Shown here piece by piece: positions 6,840 to 14,052 of a DNA stretch of 14,106 nucleotides. The notes beneath the pieces were generated by a model. The model had not been told where the DNA came from, did no database searches, and saw only the letters and a program-made list of their open reading frames with translations. The stretch comes from an uncultured Collinsella sp. Its GTDB lineage: Bacteria; Actinomycetota; Coriobacteriia; Coriobacteriales; Coriobacteriaceae. Where the stretch lies: contig CABUQG010000031.1 of the NCBI GenBank assembly GCA_902493535.1, positions 1 to 14,106 on the forward strand. Direction: 5' to 3'. Both the position numbers and the translations under genes were made by a program. Position 1 is the first letter of the stretch, and each line of letters opens with the position of its first letter.

Positions 6840-9839
6840 CTATTTCTTAAGAAGGTACGAATAGTTGTCGCGCACAGCCCTGATGGTCAGGCGGACGGCC
6901 TCGGGAAGACCGGTGTTGACGGCATCGACCGAGACGGTGCGGACCGTGCCGGCGACGCGAACCTTAAAGTGGTCCTCGTCCACGGCCAGGAAGCCCTCGT
7001 TCTCGGAGTTCTCCATGTCCTCCTCGCTCCAGAACAGGGTGAGCTTGTCCTTGTAGGGACGACCCTCCTGGTAAGGGCAGAACACGGCGCAGTTGCCGCA
7101 CTCATTGCACATGCCGTCGACATGGACGACCTGATGCTTGGCCAGGCCCGGCACCTTAATTGCCACGTTGGCGCGGTTGGGGCACACGTCGCAGCAGACC
7201 TCGCACACCGAGCCGCAGCCCAGGCAGCGGGTCTTGGTGCAGTTGCGCTTGTCGCGGCACAGCGACCCCTTGTGCTCGTAGCAAGTGTCCTCGCGGCCGG
7301 CCTGCTCGTTGCAGTCGGCGTACTTGTTAAAGTCCACGTCGGCGATGGCACGGGCGACCTCGGCGGCATCGGCGATAGCCTCGACCACGGTGGCAGGACC
7401 GCGGCGGCAGTCGCCCGCAGCCCAGACGCCCTCGACGCCGGTGGAGGTAGCGGCAAGGCGGCCGCGACGGTCGTGCTCGACGCCCGCGGCATCGTACAGG
7501 CTGGCGTCGATGCCCTCGCCCACGGCGCAGATCACCGTGGTGGCGGGAAGCTCAACAGTCTCGCCCGTGGCGACGGGGCTGCGGCGGCCGCTTGCATCCG
7601 GCTCGCCAAGCTCCATAACATCGCAGGTCAGCACGGCGCCGTTGAGTGCCTTAGGTGCCAGCAGCTCGCAGAACTCAACGCCGTCGGCAAGAGCAAGATC
7701 GAGCTCTTCCTCATCGGCGGGCATCTGCTTCTTGGTGCGGCGGTAGACCAGGCGCACGTTCTTCACGCCGGCCAGGCGCTTGGCCACGCGGGCCGCGTCC
7801 ATGGCGGTGTTGCCGGCGCCAATGACCACGACGTCCTCGCCCAGCTCGAGCTTCTCGCCCTTCTTGGCGGCCTCGAGGAACTCCAGCACGTCGAGCTCGG
7901 CGCCCTCGCCCAGGCCCGCAGAGCCGGGCATCCAGGCACCGGTGGCCACGACCACGTCGGTAAAGCCCTGGTCCTTGAGCTCGTCAATGGAATCAACGCG
8001 AGCGTTGAGCTGCACCTTGGCGCCAAAGGCTAGGCAGAGCTCGGCATCGTGGGAGATATCGTCGCTCGCGATACGGAACTCGGGAATCACGTGACGGACC
8101 ACGCCGCCGAGCGAATCGCGGGCCTCAAAGATGGTGACGGGCACGCCGGCACGCGTCAGGAAGAACGCCGTCGCCAGGCCGGCCGGGCCGCCGCCGATAA
8201 CGGCAACGTTGCGCTCGCCGTCGTTGGCGATGGCCTGGGCGCGCAGCTTGGGCAGCACGGCGGTCATGGCCTCGCGGGCGGCCTTGAGCTTGCTGGCGCG
8301 AATCTGGGCGCCCTCGGGCTCGTAGAACGCACGCTCGCAGGCACGGCCGCAGGGATGCGGGCAGATGGTGCCGGTAATGAACGGCAGGGCGTTGCGCTCG
8401 ATGATGATGTTGAGTGCGTCCTCGTAGCGGCCCTCGTCAACGGCCGCCAGGTAGGCGGGAATATCCTGCTGGATGGGGCAGCTCGTGCGGCACGGCGTGG
8501 TAAAGCAATCGGAAAGAGGGCTCTTGCCGGCGACCTTGCGGTCGGGCAGCGGACGCAGCGGCTTCTTGTAGAGCGGGTTGGTGAGTGAGTCGGTCTGGAT
8601 CGCAGTCACAGCCTCGAGAGAGACACCCGCGAACGGCTTGCCATCCAGGTCGGTAAACTCGCCGGCCATCTGGCTAAAGCGCTCGTAGCCACCGGGCTTG
8701 AGCACGTCGGTCGCCAGGGTGACGGGCCAAATGCCGGCATCGTACAGGGCGCGGATGTTGTAGACCGTAGCACCGCCGGAGTAGCTGATGCGCAGCTTGC
8801 CATCGAACTGCTCGGTAATGCGACGGGCAGCCTCGATGGTCAGCGAGAACAGCGAACGGCCGGACATGTACATCTCGGTGGAAGGCAGCTCGTTCCTCGT
8901 CACGTCGACGGGGAAGGTGTTGGTGAGCTTGACGCCAAACTCCAGGCCGCGCTCGGCGCACAGGGCAATCAGGCGCTCGAACATGGGCACGGCGTCGGCC
9001 CACTGCAGGTCCTCGCGGAAGTGCGTATCGTCGAAGACGATGTAGTCAAAGCCCAGCTCGTTGAGGCGCTGACGTGCAAACTCATAGCCCAGCAGCGTGG
9101 GGTTGCACTTGATGTAGGTGTTGAGGCCCTTCTCGGTAATCAGATAGGTCGCGATGCGCTCGATCTCCGCCGGCGGGCAGCCATGCAGCGTGGACTCGGT
9201 AATGGAGTTGGAGACGCGCGCCGGGATGGACTCGACAAACGCGGCATCGACATGCTCAAACTTGTCCAGGTTAGCGAGCGCCCACGTGCGGCACTCGTTC
9301 CAAACCTCGGAGCCGCTGGCGTCCTTCATGCCCTCAATGTACGCATCGACCTTGGGGCTCTTGATGCCCTCGAGGTCATAGCCCACGGACATGTTAAAGA
9401 CAAAGCCGTCCGGGCTGCCCAGACCATACTCGCGAGCGATCAGGTGGCAGGCGAACCATGCCTTCACGTACTCGGCAAAGGCCTGCGGAACCTCGAGCTC
9501 GGTCGACCACTCGCAGTTGTAGCACTCGTCCTGCGCCACGATGCAGGGCTTGTTCACACACTTGGAGAGCTCCTCGCCGTCCATCACCTGAACGGTCTTG
9601 AGCTCAAAGAAGCGGGAACCGGCCACGTAGGATGCCACGATGTTCTGGGCAAGCTGCGTGTTGGGGCCGGCGGCCGGGCCAAACGGGGTCTCGATGCGCT
9701 CGTCAAAAATGGGAAGCGCGCCCTCCTGGTTGGTCGTGACCATCTTGCGCACGCCAAAGACGGCGCCCTGAGTCTTGTGCTCCTCGATGATCCAGTTCAT
9801 CAGCTGCGAAAACGGGATCGGCCTCATGATGTCGCTCAT
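6840..9839 (-). CDS. ygfK: YgfK-type flavin/iron-sulfur oxidoreductase subunit (annotated in databases as putative selenate reductase subunit)
   Basis: This 999-residue cytoplasmic protein has three parts. An N-terminal region of about 430 residues looks like a TIM-barrel related to the dihydropyrimidine/dihydroorotate dehydrogenase type (inferred). A GltD-like module follows: cysteines C445, C450, C454 and C493, C497, C501; an FAD Rossmann motif VAVIGGGPAGLATAFFL (545-561); and an NAD(P) motif VVVIGAGNTAMDAARVAKR (670-688). The C-terminal ferredoxin-like region has clusters around residues 863-887 (CTKTRCLGCGSVC) and 911-921 (CNECGNCAVFC). It probably connects NAD(P)H to the Mo hydroxylase encoded two genes downstream. 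I place the start at 9839: GAGAGGAG lies about 6 nt upstream, and the protein begins MSDIMRPIPFSQLMNW, as in the family. The open frame continues upstream to 9962, but those 41 residues are arginine-rich and come from a structured intergenic spacer. Length is close to E. coli YgfK (about 1032 aa). Confidence 0.9.
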   Translation of the reverse strand: MSDIMRPIPFSQLMNWIIEEHKTQGAVFGVRKMVTTNQEGALPIFDERIETPFGPAAGPNTQLAQNIVASYVAGSRFFELKTVQVMDGEELSKCVNKPCIVAQDECYNCEWSTELEVPQAFAEYVKAWFACHLIAREYGLGSPDGFVFNMSVGYDLEGIKSPKVDAYIEGMKDASGSEVWNECRTWALANLDKFEHVDAAFVESIPARVSNSITESTLHGCPPAEIERIATYLITEKGLNTYIKCNPTLLGYEFARQRLNELGFDYIVFDDTHFREDLQWADAVPMFERLIALCAERGLEFGVKLTNTFPVDVTRNELPSTEMYMSGRSLFSLTIEAARRITEQFDGKLRISYSGGATVYNIRALYDAGIWPVTLATDVLKPGGYERFSQMAGEFTDLDGKPFAGVSLEAVTAIQTDSLTNPLYKKPLRPLPDRKVAGKSPLSDCFTTPCRTSCPIQQDIPAYLAAVDEGRYEDALNIIIERNALPFITGTICPHPCGRACERAFYEPEGAQIRASKLKAAREAMTAVLPKLRAQAIANDGERNVAVIGGGPAGLATAFFLTRAGVPVTIFEARDSLGGVVRHVIPEFRIASDDISHDAELCLAFGAKVQLNARVDSIDELKDQGFTDVVVATGAWMPGSAGLGEGAELDVLEFLEAAKKGEKLELGEDVVVIGAGNTAMDAARVAKRLAGVKNVRLVYRRTKKQMPADEEELDLALADGVEFCELLAPKALNGAVLTCDVMELGEPDASGRRSPVATGETVELPATTVICAVGEGIDASLYDAAGVEHDRRGRLAATSTGVEGVWAAGDCRRGPATVVEAIADAAEVARAIADVDFNKYADCNEQAGREDTCYEHKGSLCRDKRNCTKTRCLGCGSVCEVCCDVCPNRANVAIKVPGLAKHQVVHVDGMCNECGNCAVFCPYQEGRPYKDKLTLFWSEEDMENSENEGFLAVDEDHFKVRVAGTVRTVSVDAVNTGLPEAVRLTIRAVRDNYSYLLKK

Positions 9840-9988
9840 AGTGAGCTCCTCTCTGTAACGCCCGGCGAGACCGCGCGACGGGCGCAAATACGGTGTAGCG
9901 CTAGCACAGCGCCGGCGACCCCGCGGAGGCCGCCTATGCGCGCGCCGGATGCGGCGAAACATCCGACGCGCGCGAATCTACTTGTGAA
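9840..9988 (-). promoter_or_regulatory. Structured ssnA-ygfK spacer with a 14-bp hairpin
   Basis: This 149-nt gap in an otherwise compact operon is GC-rich and full of dyads. The strongest is 9938-9951 with 9960-9973: 14 pairs around an 8-nt loop. Its single mismatch on the plus strand becomes a G-U wobble in the minus-strand transcript, so the RNA stem is continuous. Smaller dyads are 9859-9864/9879-9884 (CGCCCG/CGGGCG) and 9898-9902/9908-9912 (GCGCT/AGCGC). No U tract follows, so a simple terminator is unlikely. An mRNA processing or stability element, or a ligand-sensing leader, is possible. I do not recognise a known riboswitch. Confidence 0.5.
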
Positions 9989-11344
9989 TTAGTAGGTGCG
10001 ATCGTTGAGCGTGCTCCAGAGCTTCTTGGACTCAGCCATGGTCCACGCGTTGATCTTGTCCTCATCAATGCCAACGAACTCGCGATCCTTGTACAGGACG
10101 CGGCCGTTGATGATGGTGGTGCGGCAGTTTTTGCCCATCATGCCAAAGAGCATGTGGCCGTCGATGTTCTCCTCGCTCAGCGGCGTAAAGGGCTTGTAGT
10201 CCATGACGATGACGTCGGCGGCAGCGCCGGCCTCGAGCACGCCGAGCTTGCGATCGAAGTACTTGCTCGCCATCTTGGCGTTGTTCTCGAACAGCATGGT
10301 CATGGCCTCGCACCAGCCCACGTTGGGCATGGCGGCGTTGTGGCGCTGAATGATCAGGAAGACCTTAAGGCTCTCGAGCATATCGTGGGTGTAGGCATCG
10401 GTGCCCATGCACACGGGAATACCGCGGCGGAAGAACTCGAGCACGGGGGCGCAGCCCACGGCGTTGCCCATATTGGATTCGGGGTTGTTGACGAGCCAGG
10501 TGCCGGACTCCTTGACGATATCCATCTCGGCAGGCGTCACGTGGATGCAGTGGCCCAGCATGGTGTCGGGACCCAGCAGGTTGTGCTGCAGCAGGCGCTC
10601 GACGGGGCTGATGCCGCCGCGGTTGAGGCGGGAATCCCACACGTCGTTCATGCCCTCGCACACATGGATGTGGAAGCCGGTCAGGCCGTTGTTGGCCTCG
10701 GCCATCTTATCCATGGTCTCGTCCGAAAGCGTAAAGGTGGCATGTCCGCCAAACATGGCGGCGATCATATGGTTGTCGTTATCGCGACGCTCCTTGGCGG
10801 CCCACTGGGCAAATTCGGCGTTCTCGGCAATGGCCTGGTTGCATTTTTCCTGGCCGCGGCGATCGGAGACCTCGTAGCACAGGCACGAACGCATGCCCAG
10901 CTCCTGAGCTGCATCCTTAATGGTAAAGAGGCTTCCCGGGATCTCGCAGAAGCTCGCGTGGTGGTCGAAGATCGTGGTGACACCATCGCGAATGGAGTCC
11001 AGAATCGTGGCATAGGCGCTTGCCTTGGTGCCGTCGAGCGTCAGATTGTCGTCGATCTTCCACCACTGCTGCTCAAGATTCTCCAGGAAGTTGGTGGGGT
11101 TGCAGCCCTTAATGGCAAGGCCGCGGGCCAGACCCGAGTAGATGTGGGTGTGGCAGTTGATGAGTCCGGGCATGATGAGGTTGCCCTGGGCATCGACGTA
11201 CTCGGCATCCGGGTACTTGGCCTTGAGCTCGCACTCGGGACCTACTTCGACGATCGTATCTCCGTCAATGGCGACCGCACCGTTTGGAATGAACGGGGCC
11301 TGAGCATTGCGGGTAAAGACGGAACCGTTAGCGACCAGAAGCAT
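9989..11344 (-). CDS. ssnA: SsnA-type metal-dependent aminohydrolase
   Basis: This 451-residue amidohydrolase is of the guanine deaminase/TRZ-ATZ superfamily, in the SsnA branch that travels with ygfK and xdhD. The probable role is hydrolytic deamination of an aminopurine or related heterocycle in the cytoplasm before or after the Mo hydroxylase step; the substrate is not established by sequence. Metal-site motifs are all present: NCHTHIYSG with H65 and H67, FHIHV with H227, GHCIH with H265 and H268, and MGTD with D316. Length is close to E. coli SsnA (about 442 aa). I chose the ATG at 11344 because GAAGGGAG lies 5 nt upstream and the protein then begins MLLVANGSVFTRN, typical of the family. 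An in-frame ATG at 11362 lies before this ribosome binding site and is unlikely to be used. Confidence 0.9.
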   Translation of the reverse strand: MLLVANGSVFTRNAQAPFIPNGAVAIDGDTIVEVGPECELKAKYPDAEYVDAQGNLIMPGLINCHTHIYSGLARGLAIKGCNPTNFLENLEQQWWKIDDNLTLDGTKASAYATILDSIRDGVTTIFDHHASFCEIPGSLFTIKDAAQELGMRSCLCYEVSDRRGQEKCNQAIAENAEFAQWAAKERRDNDNHMIAAMFGGHATFTLSDETMDKMAEANNGLTGFHIHVCEGMNDVWDSRLNRGGISPVERLLQHNLLGPDTMLGHCIHVTPAEMDIVKESGTWLVNNPESNMGNAVGCAPVLEFFRRGIPVCMGTDAYTHDMLESLKVFLIIQRHNAAMPNVGWCEAMTMLFENNAKMASKYFDRKLGVLEAGAAADVIVMDYKPFTPLSEENIDGHMLFGMMGKNCRTTIINGRVLYKDREFVGIDEDKINAWTMAESKKLWSTLNDRTY

Positions 11345-11539
11345 AAATGCTCCCTTCAACATCAGGGGCGGGGTTTGACACCTCTGACATGGCGGAGTGC
11401 GAAGCGCCGGCCTACACCGGAAACGGGCCCTCTCCCGTCAACGCTTCACCAAAGGGACAAACCCTTTGAAGTGCGGCTTGGCGCCGCATGACGTCGGCGG
11501 ACGAGGCGATGCGCCCGCCGACGAATAGCACCGAATTGG
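11345..11539 (-). promoter_or_regulatory. Structured permease-ssnA spacer with several hairpins
   Basis: This 195-nt spacer contains at least four dyads: 11492-11500/11515-11523 (CGTCGGCGG/CCGCCGACG, 9 bp), 11473-11477/11483-11487 (GCGGC/GCCGC), 11450-11456/11462-11468 (CAAAGGG/CCCTTTG, 7 bp with a 5-nt loop) and 11423-11427/11434-11438 (ACGGG/CCCGT). The CAAAGGG stem could be extended by CTTCA/TGAAG around a bulge. No clear U tract follows any of them in the minus direction. Together with the similar ssnA-ygfK spacer, this suggests transcript processing or differential expression of permease, ssnA and the enzyme genes. No known riboswitch class is recognised. Confidence 0.45.
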
Positions 11540-12934
11540 TTACTTCTTGCTCTCGGGCAAGACCAGATCCACGGCAGCGTCCTTGGCAGCATCGATGTGC
11601 TGAGCCACGACCGGCGTCTGCGGAAGAATCAGGTTAAGGACAATGGCCATGATGGCGGTGGGGGTTACGGCATTGGAGCCGATGACGGTGGGCACCCAGG
11701 TGGGCATACCCTCGCCGGCAAGGCAACCGCTGGCCATCCAGATACCCAGGCCAAAGACGACGGAGGTACCGACGATGGTGGTAGTGCGCTGCGTGAGGCC
11801 CTCGCGGGTGAACATGCGCACGCCGTTCATGGTGATGGTGCCAAAGACGCCGACGGTCGCGCCGCCGATGACGGGCTGCGGGATAGCGGAAAGGACGGCA
11901 GAGAGCTGCGGGAACAGACCGGCGATGGCAAAGACGGCCGCGATGATCACAAAGACCCACTTGTTGACGACCTTGTTGGAGCAGATGATGCCCACGTTCT
12001 GGCCAAGGGCGCTGGTGGGAAGACCGCCCAGCAGACCGCCGACCATAGAGGTGAGGCCCTGGGACACGATAGCGCCGGAGAGCTCGCGCTCGGTGGGCAT
12101 ACGGTCGATGGAGCCCAGGCAGGCGGCGGAGACGTCACCGATAACCTGGATGGCAACCATGGGGAACACGACGGCGAGGGTAATGCAGACCTCGGGATCA
12201 AACTCGAGCGCGTAGGGCATGAGCTTGGGAAGAGCGAAGACCTGAGCGGTGGCGACGCTGGAGAAGTCGATCATGCCAAAGGGGATGGAGACGATCATGC
12301 CAACGATCATGCCAAAGAACACGGATCCCAGCTTGAGCGTGCCCTTGCCAAAGTTGGCGAGCGCAAAGACCACGGCGAAGGTGATAAGAGCGACGCACCA
12401 GGCCTGCGGGGTGCCCCACAGCGGCGTACCCATACCGCCGGCCATATACTTGACGGCCGTGGGATACAGCGAAACGCCGATGGAGAAGATGACCGTACCG
12501 GTCACGACGGGCGGGAACAGCCACTTGATCTTGCTGTAGGCCAGACCAAAGAGGACCGCGACGGCGCCGCCGACGATCTCGCCACCCAGCAGCGCACCAA
12601 AGCTAAAGCCCGAGGCACCCATGGCCTGCAGGGCCGGCAGGAACGCGAACGAAACGCCCATGACGATGGGCAGGCCGCCGCCGATGCGACGGAAGGGAGC
12701 GAAGGCCTGAAGGGCCGTATCGATCGCCGAAAGAATGAGGGCGACCTGGATGATGTCGGTGCTCTGTTGGCTATTAAAGCCGTAGACGCCGGCCATGATG
12801 ACCGCCGGGGTAATGATGCCGGCAAACGATGCCAGTACGTGCTGAAGGGCACACGGGATCATTTCCTTAACGGGAGGCATGCCTTCGCGAGTGAACAGGG
12901 CTTCAGTGCCGTTCGTAACCGTCTCCTGGGTCAT
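11540..12934 (-). CDS. NCS2/NAT-family purine permease (xanthine or urate type)
   Basis: This 464-residue integral membrane protein has about 14 hydrophobic segments and no signal peptide, typical of nucleobase:cation symporters. Family marks are H32 in the first membrane helix (ALQHVLASFAG), IGDVSAACLGS (265-275) and the NAT signature region GQNVGIICSNK (311-321) with Q312 and N313. The gene context makes an oxopurine such as xanthine or urate the likely substrate. Two positions are odd. The acidic residue normally four before the IGD aspartate is Q263. The aspartate 20 residues before the QN pair is Q292. In characterised purine members both are carboxylates important for function. The ribosome binding site is GGTGG four nt before the ATG. 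It is the first gene of the cluster, facing away from the regulator. Confidence 0.88.
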   Translation of the reverse strand: MTQETVTNGTEALFTREGMPPVKEMIPCALQHVLASFAGIITPAVIMAGVYGFNSQQSTDIIQVALILSAIDTALQAFAPFRRIGGGLPIVMGVSFAFLPALQAMGASGFSFGALLGGEIVGGAVAVLFGLAYSKIKWLFPPVVTGTVIFSIGVSLYPTAVKYMAGGMGTPLWGTPQAWCVALITFAVVFALANFGKGTLKLGSVFFGMIVGMIVSIPFGMIDFSSVATAQVFALPKLMPYALEFDPEVCITLAVVFPMVAIQVIGDVSAACLGSIDRMPTERELSGAIVSQGLTSMVGGLLGGLPTSALGQNVGIICSNKVVNKWVFVIIAAVFAIAGLFPQLSAVLSAIPQPVIGGATVGVFGTITMNGVRMFTREGLTQRTTTIVGTSVVFGLGIWMASGCLAGEGMPTWVPTVIGSNAVTPTAIMAIVLNLILPQTPVVAQHIDAAKDAAVDLVLPESKK

Positions 12935-13021
12935 TTGACCACCAATCCTCGAAGTAGTTGTTTTCGCATCTAACGCTCTATTGTGACGCAGTGCGGGGTT
13001 GAGGTTGTGCCTTCATTGCAT

Positions 13022-13050
13022 ATCGTATTAAAGATGATTCTCATTCTCAA
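13022..13050 (-). promoter_or_regulatory. Sigma70-type promoter facing the permease operon
   Basis: On the minus strand, TTGAGA (13045-13050, five of six matches to the -35 consensus) is followed after exactly 17 bp by TACGAT (13022-13027), which keeps the key A and final T of the -10 box. Transcription would start near 13015, giving a leader of about 80 nt before the permease ATG. It is the best promoter match in the intergenic region. Confidence 0.5.
13035..13049. promoter_or_regulatory. Operator-like tandem ATTCTC repeat, weakly Fur-box-like
   Basis: ATTCTC occurs twice in tandem (13037-13042 and 13043-13048). On the other strand the element reads TGAGAATGAGAATCA, which matches the 7-1-7 Fur-type palindrome at about 11 of 14 positions. 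It overlaps the -35 box and spacer of the proposed permease promoter, so a protein bound here would block transcription. The match is not strong enough to assign a regulator; the divergent PAS/HTH protein is an equally good candidate. Confidence 0.25.
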
Positions 13051-13062
13051 TAATAATTTTTT

Positions 13063-13092
13063 GTTATCAGACTATTCTTCAGCTGAGATAAC
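13063..13092. promoter_or_regulatory. GTTATC/GATAAC dyad, possible operator
   Basis: GTTATC (13063-13068) and GATAAC (13087-13092) form an inverted repeat with half-site centres 24 bp apart, in the middle of the divergent control region. The flanks (TTATCAG and CTGAGATAA) extend the symmetry with a 2-nt offset. It could be a binding site for the adjacent regulator. Short dyads arise by chance in AT-rich DNA. Confidence 0.25.
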
Positions 13093-13286
13093 GAATTTCC
13101 GCAGGTCAGGAAAGTGTCCGGTCAAAATAGCATCTAACTTTTCTTTTGGTCAACCGTTTACCGCCAAATTCCTACCGTTCGTCTGTATTACGCAATGTAC
13201 CTGCGAATATGCGAGATGAGGAATGGCGTGTTACCATGAGAAAAAATTGTTATGAACATTTCCGATTTCACCCCAAGGAGTTGCCC

Positions 13287-13943
13287 GTGAACGAGACCGT
13301 ACGTCGCTTTTTGCCGATGGTCGATTTCCTGGAGCAGATACTCGGTAAGAACAGCGAAATCGTGCTGCACGATTTCTCAGATCCCGACCACGCCATCGTC
13401 GATATTCGCAACGGCATCGTGAGCGGCCGCAAGGTCGGCGGTCCCGCCACCGATCTGGCACTCAAGATCATGCACGACGCCAAGTATCGCGACCTGCCGT
13501 TTATTACGGGCTACGAGGGCCGCGGTGCCGGTGGCAAGACGTTGGAGTCGGCGACGTACTTTATCCGCGAGAATGACGAGATCGTCGGTATGCTCTGCGT
13601 CAACACCGACCTCTCGACCGTACGCTCCATCAACGCCATGGCGCAGCAGCTCATGGCGTGCTTCGACGCGGCGCCGACGCGCACGGAGCCCGCCCCTATC
13701 GAGGTCGAAAGCCTTTCGGAGTCCACACAGGAGCTCATCGACCGCAGCATTGCCGAGTTGCTGAACGCGCGCGGGCTGGATGTAGCGTCGCTTGGTCAGG
13801 GCGACCGCGTGGACGTCATTCGCCACCTCAACGGCAACGGGGTGTTCATGCTCAAGGGCGCCGTGGCCTGCGCCGCCACCGCGCTGGGCATCTCGGAGCC
13901 CAGCGTCTACCGCTACCTGCAAAAAGTTCGCAAGGAGGGCTAA
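13287..13943 (+). CDS. YheO-like transcriptional regulator (PAS_6 sensor and C-terminal HTH)
   Basis: This 218-residue protein has an N-terminal YheO-like PAS domain (about 8-115; SEIVLHDF, NGIVSGRKVGGPATDLAL and GMLCVNTDLS are typical stretches) and a C-terminal HTH_22-type domain (about 170-215; ATALGISEPSVYRYLQKVR is the likely recognition helix region). Such proteins probably sense a small ligand and control adjacent catabolic genes. I chose the GTG at 13287 because AAGGAG lies 6 nt upstream, and the resulting length fits the family (E. coli YheO about 240 aa). Upstream in-frame ATGs would add 17 to 47 residues without a ribosome binding site or family resemblance. It is divergent from the permease operon and is the obvious candidate for its regulator; activator or repressor cannot be decided. 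Confidence 0.85.
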   Translation: MNETVRRFLPMVDFLEQILGKNSEIVLHDFSDPDHAIVDIRNGIVSGRKVGGPATDLALKIMHDAKYRDLPFITGYEGRGAGGKTLESATYFIRENDEIVGMLCVNTDLSTVRSINAMAQQLMACFDAAPTRTEPAPIEVESLSESTQELIDRSIAELLNARGLDVASLGQGDRVDVIRHLNGNGVFMLKGAVACAATALGISEPSVYRYLQKVRKEG

Positions 13944-14014
13944 CGAGCAAAATGGAGCGCAGCTCCACAAGCGATCCGTCACTTAACAAAAGACCCTGCA
14001 GCTCGCACTGAACT

Positions 14015-14052
14015 GCCTCCCATTTCTTGGACATGAGAAATGGGAGGCTTTT
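14015..14052 (+). terminator. Strong intrinsic terminator after the regulator gene
   Basis: A perfect 13-bp stem (GCCTCCCATTTCT at 14015-14027 with AGAAATGGGAGGC at 14036-14048) and an 8-nt loop are followed by TTTT on the plus strand. It lies about 70 nt after the regulator stop. A smaller hairpin, TGGAGC-GCA-GCTCCA (13953-13967), lies between. On the minus strand no U tract follows, so the terminator is one-directional. From 14053 to the right edge I see no gene. Confidence 0.85.

Larger units (their letters stand above)
12935..13286. promoter_or_regulatory. AT-rich divergent control region between permease and regulator
   Basis: This 352-bp stretch separates two divergent genes and is much richer in A and T than its neighbours. 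It holds the proposed permease promoter, a tandem ATTCTC repeat and a GTTATC dyad (listed separately). In-frame ATG codons for the regulator occur at 13146, 13209 and 13236, but none has a well-placed ribosome binding site, so I treat this part as leader. I find no clear promoter for the regulator; TTGTTA at 13061-13066 with TGAGAT 17 bp downstream is a weak candidate. Confidence 0.6.

Noticed and set aside
5059..6864. 601-residue plus-strand open frame
   Set aside because: It lies antisense to xdhD and the ferredoxin gene, whose products have clear family motifs. Its composition (rich in His, Gly, Ala, Val) is typical of a high-GC shadow frame.
9840..9962. 41-residue N-terminal extension of YgfK
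   Set aside because: Arginine-rich translation of the hairpin spacer; the ATG at 9839 has a good ribosome binding site and fits the family start.
10154..11491. 445-residue plus-strand open frame
   Set aside because: Antisense shadow of ssnA and its leader; ssnA has all metal-site motifs.
11345..11539. Purine riboswitch upstream of ssnA
   Set aside because: The hairpins do not show the conserved core of the known purine riboswitches that I could recognise; kept only as an unassigned structured spacer.
11597..12973. 458-residue plus-strand open frame
   Set aside because: Antisense to the permease; extremely Asp/Gly/His-rich with no membrane segments or family resemblance.
13146..13286. Earlier ATG starts for the regulator
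   Set aside because: None has a well-placed ribosome binding site, and the added residues resemble no part of the YheO family. GTG at 13287 has AAGGAG at 6 nt.
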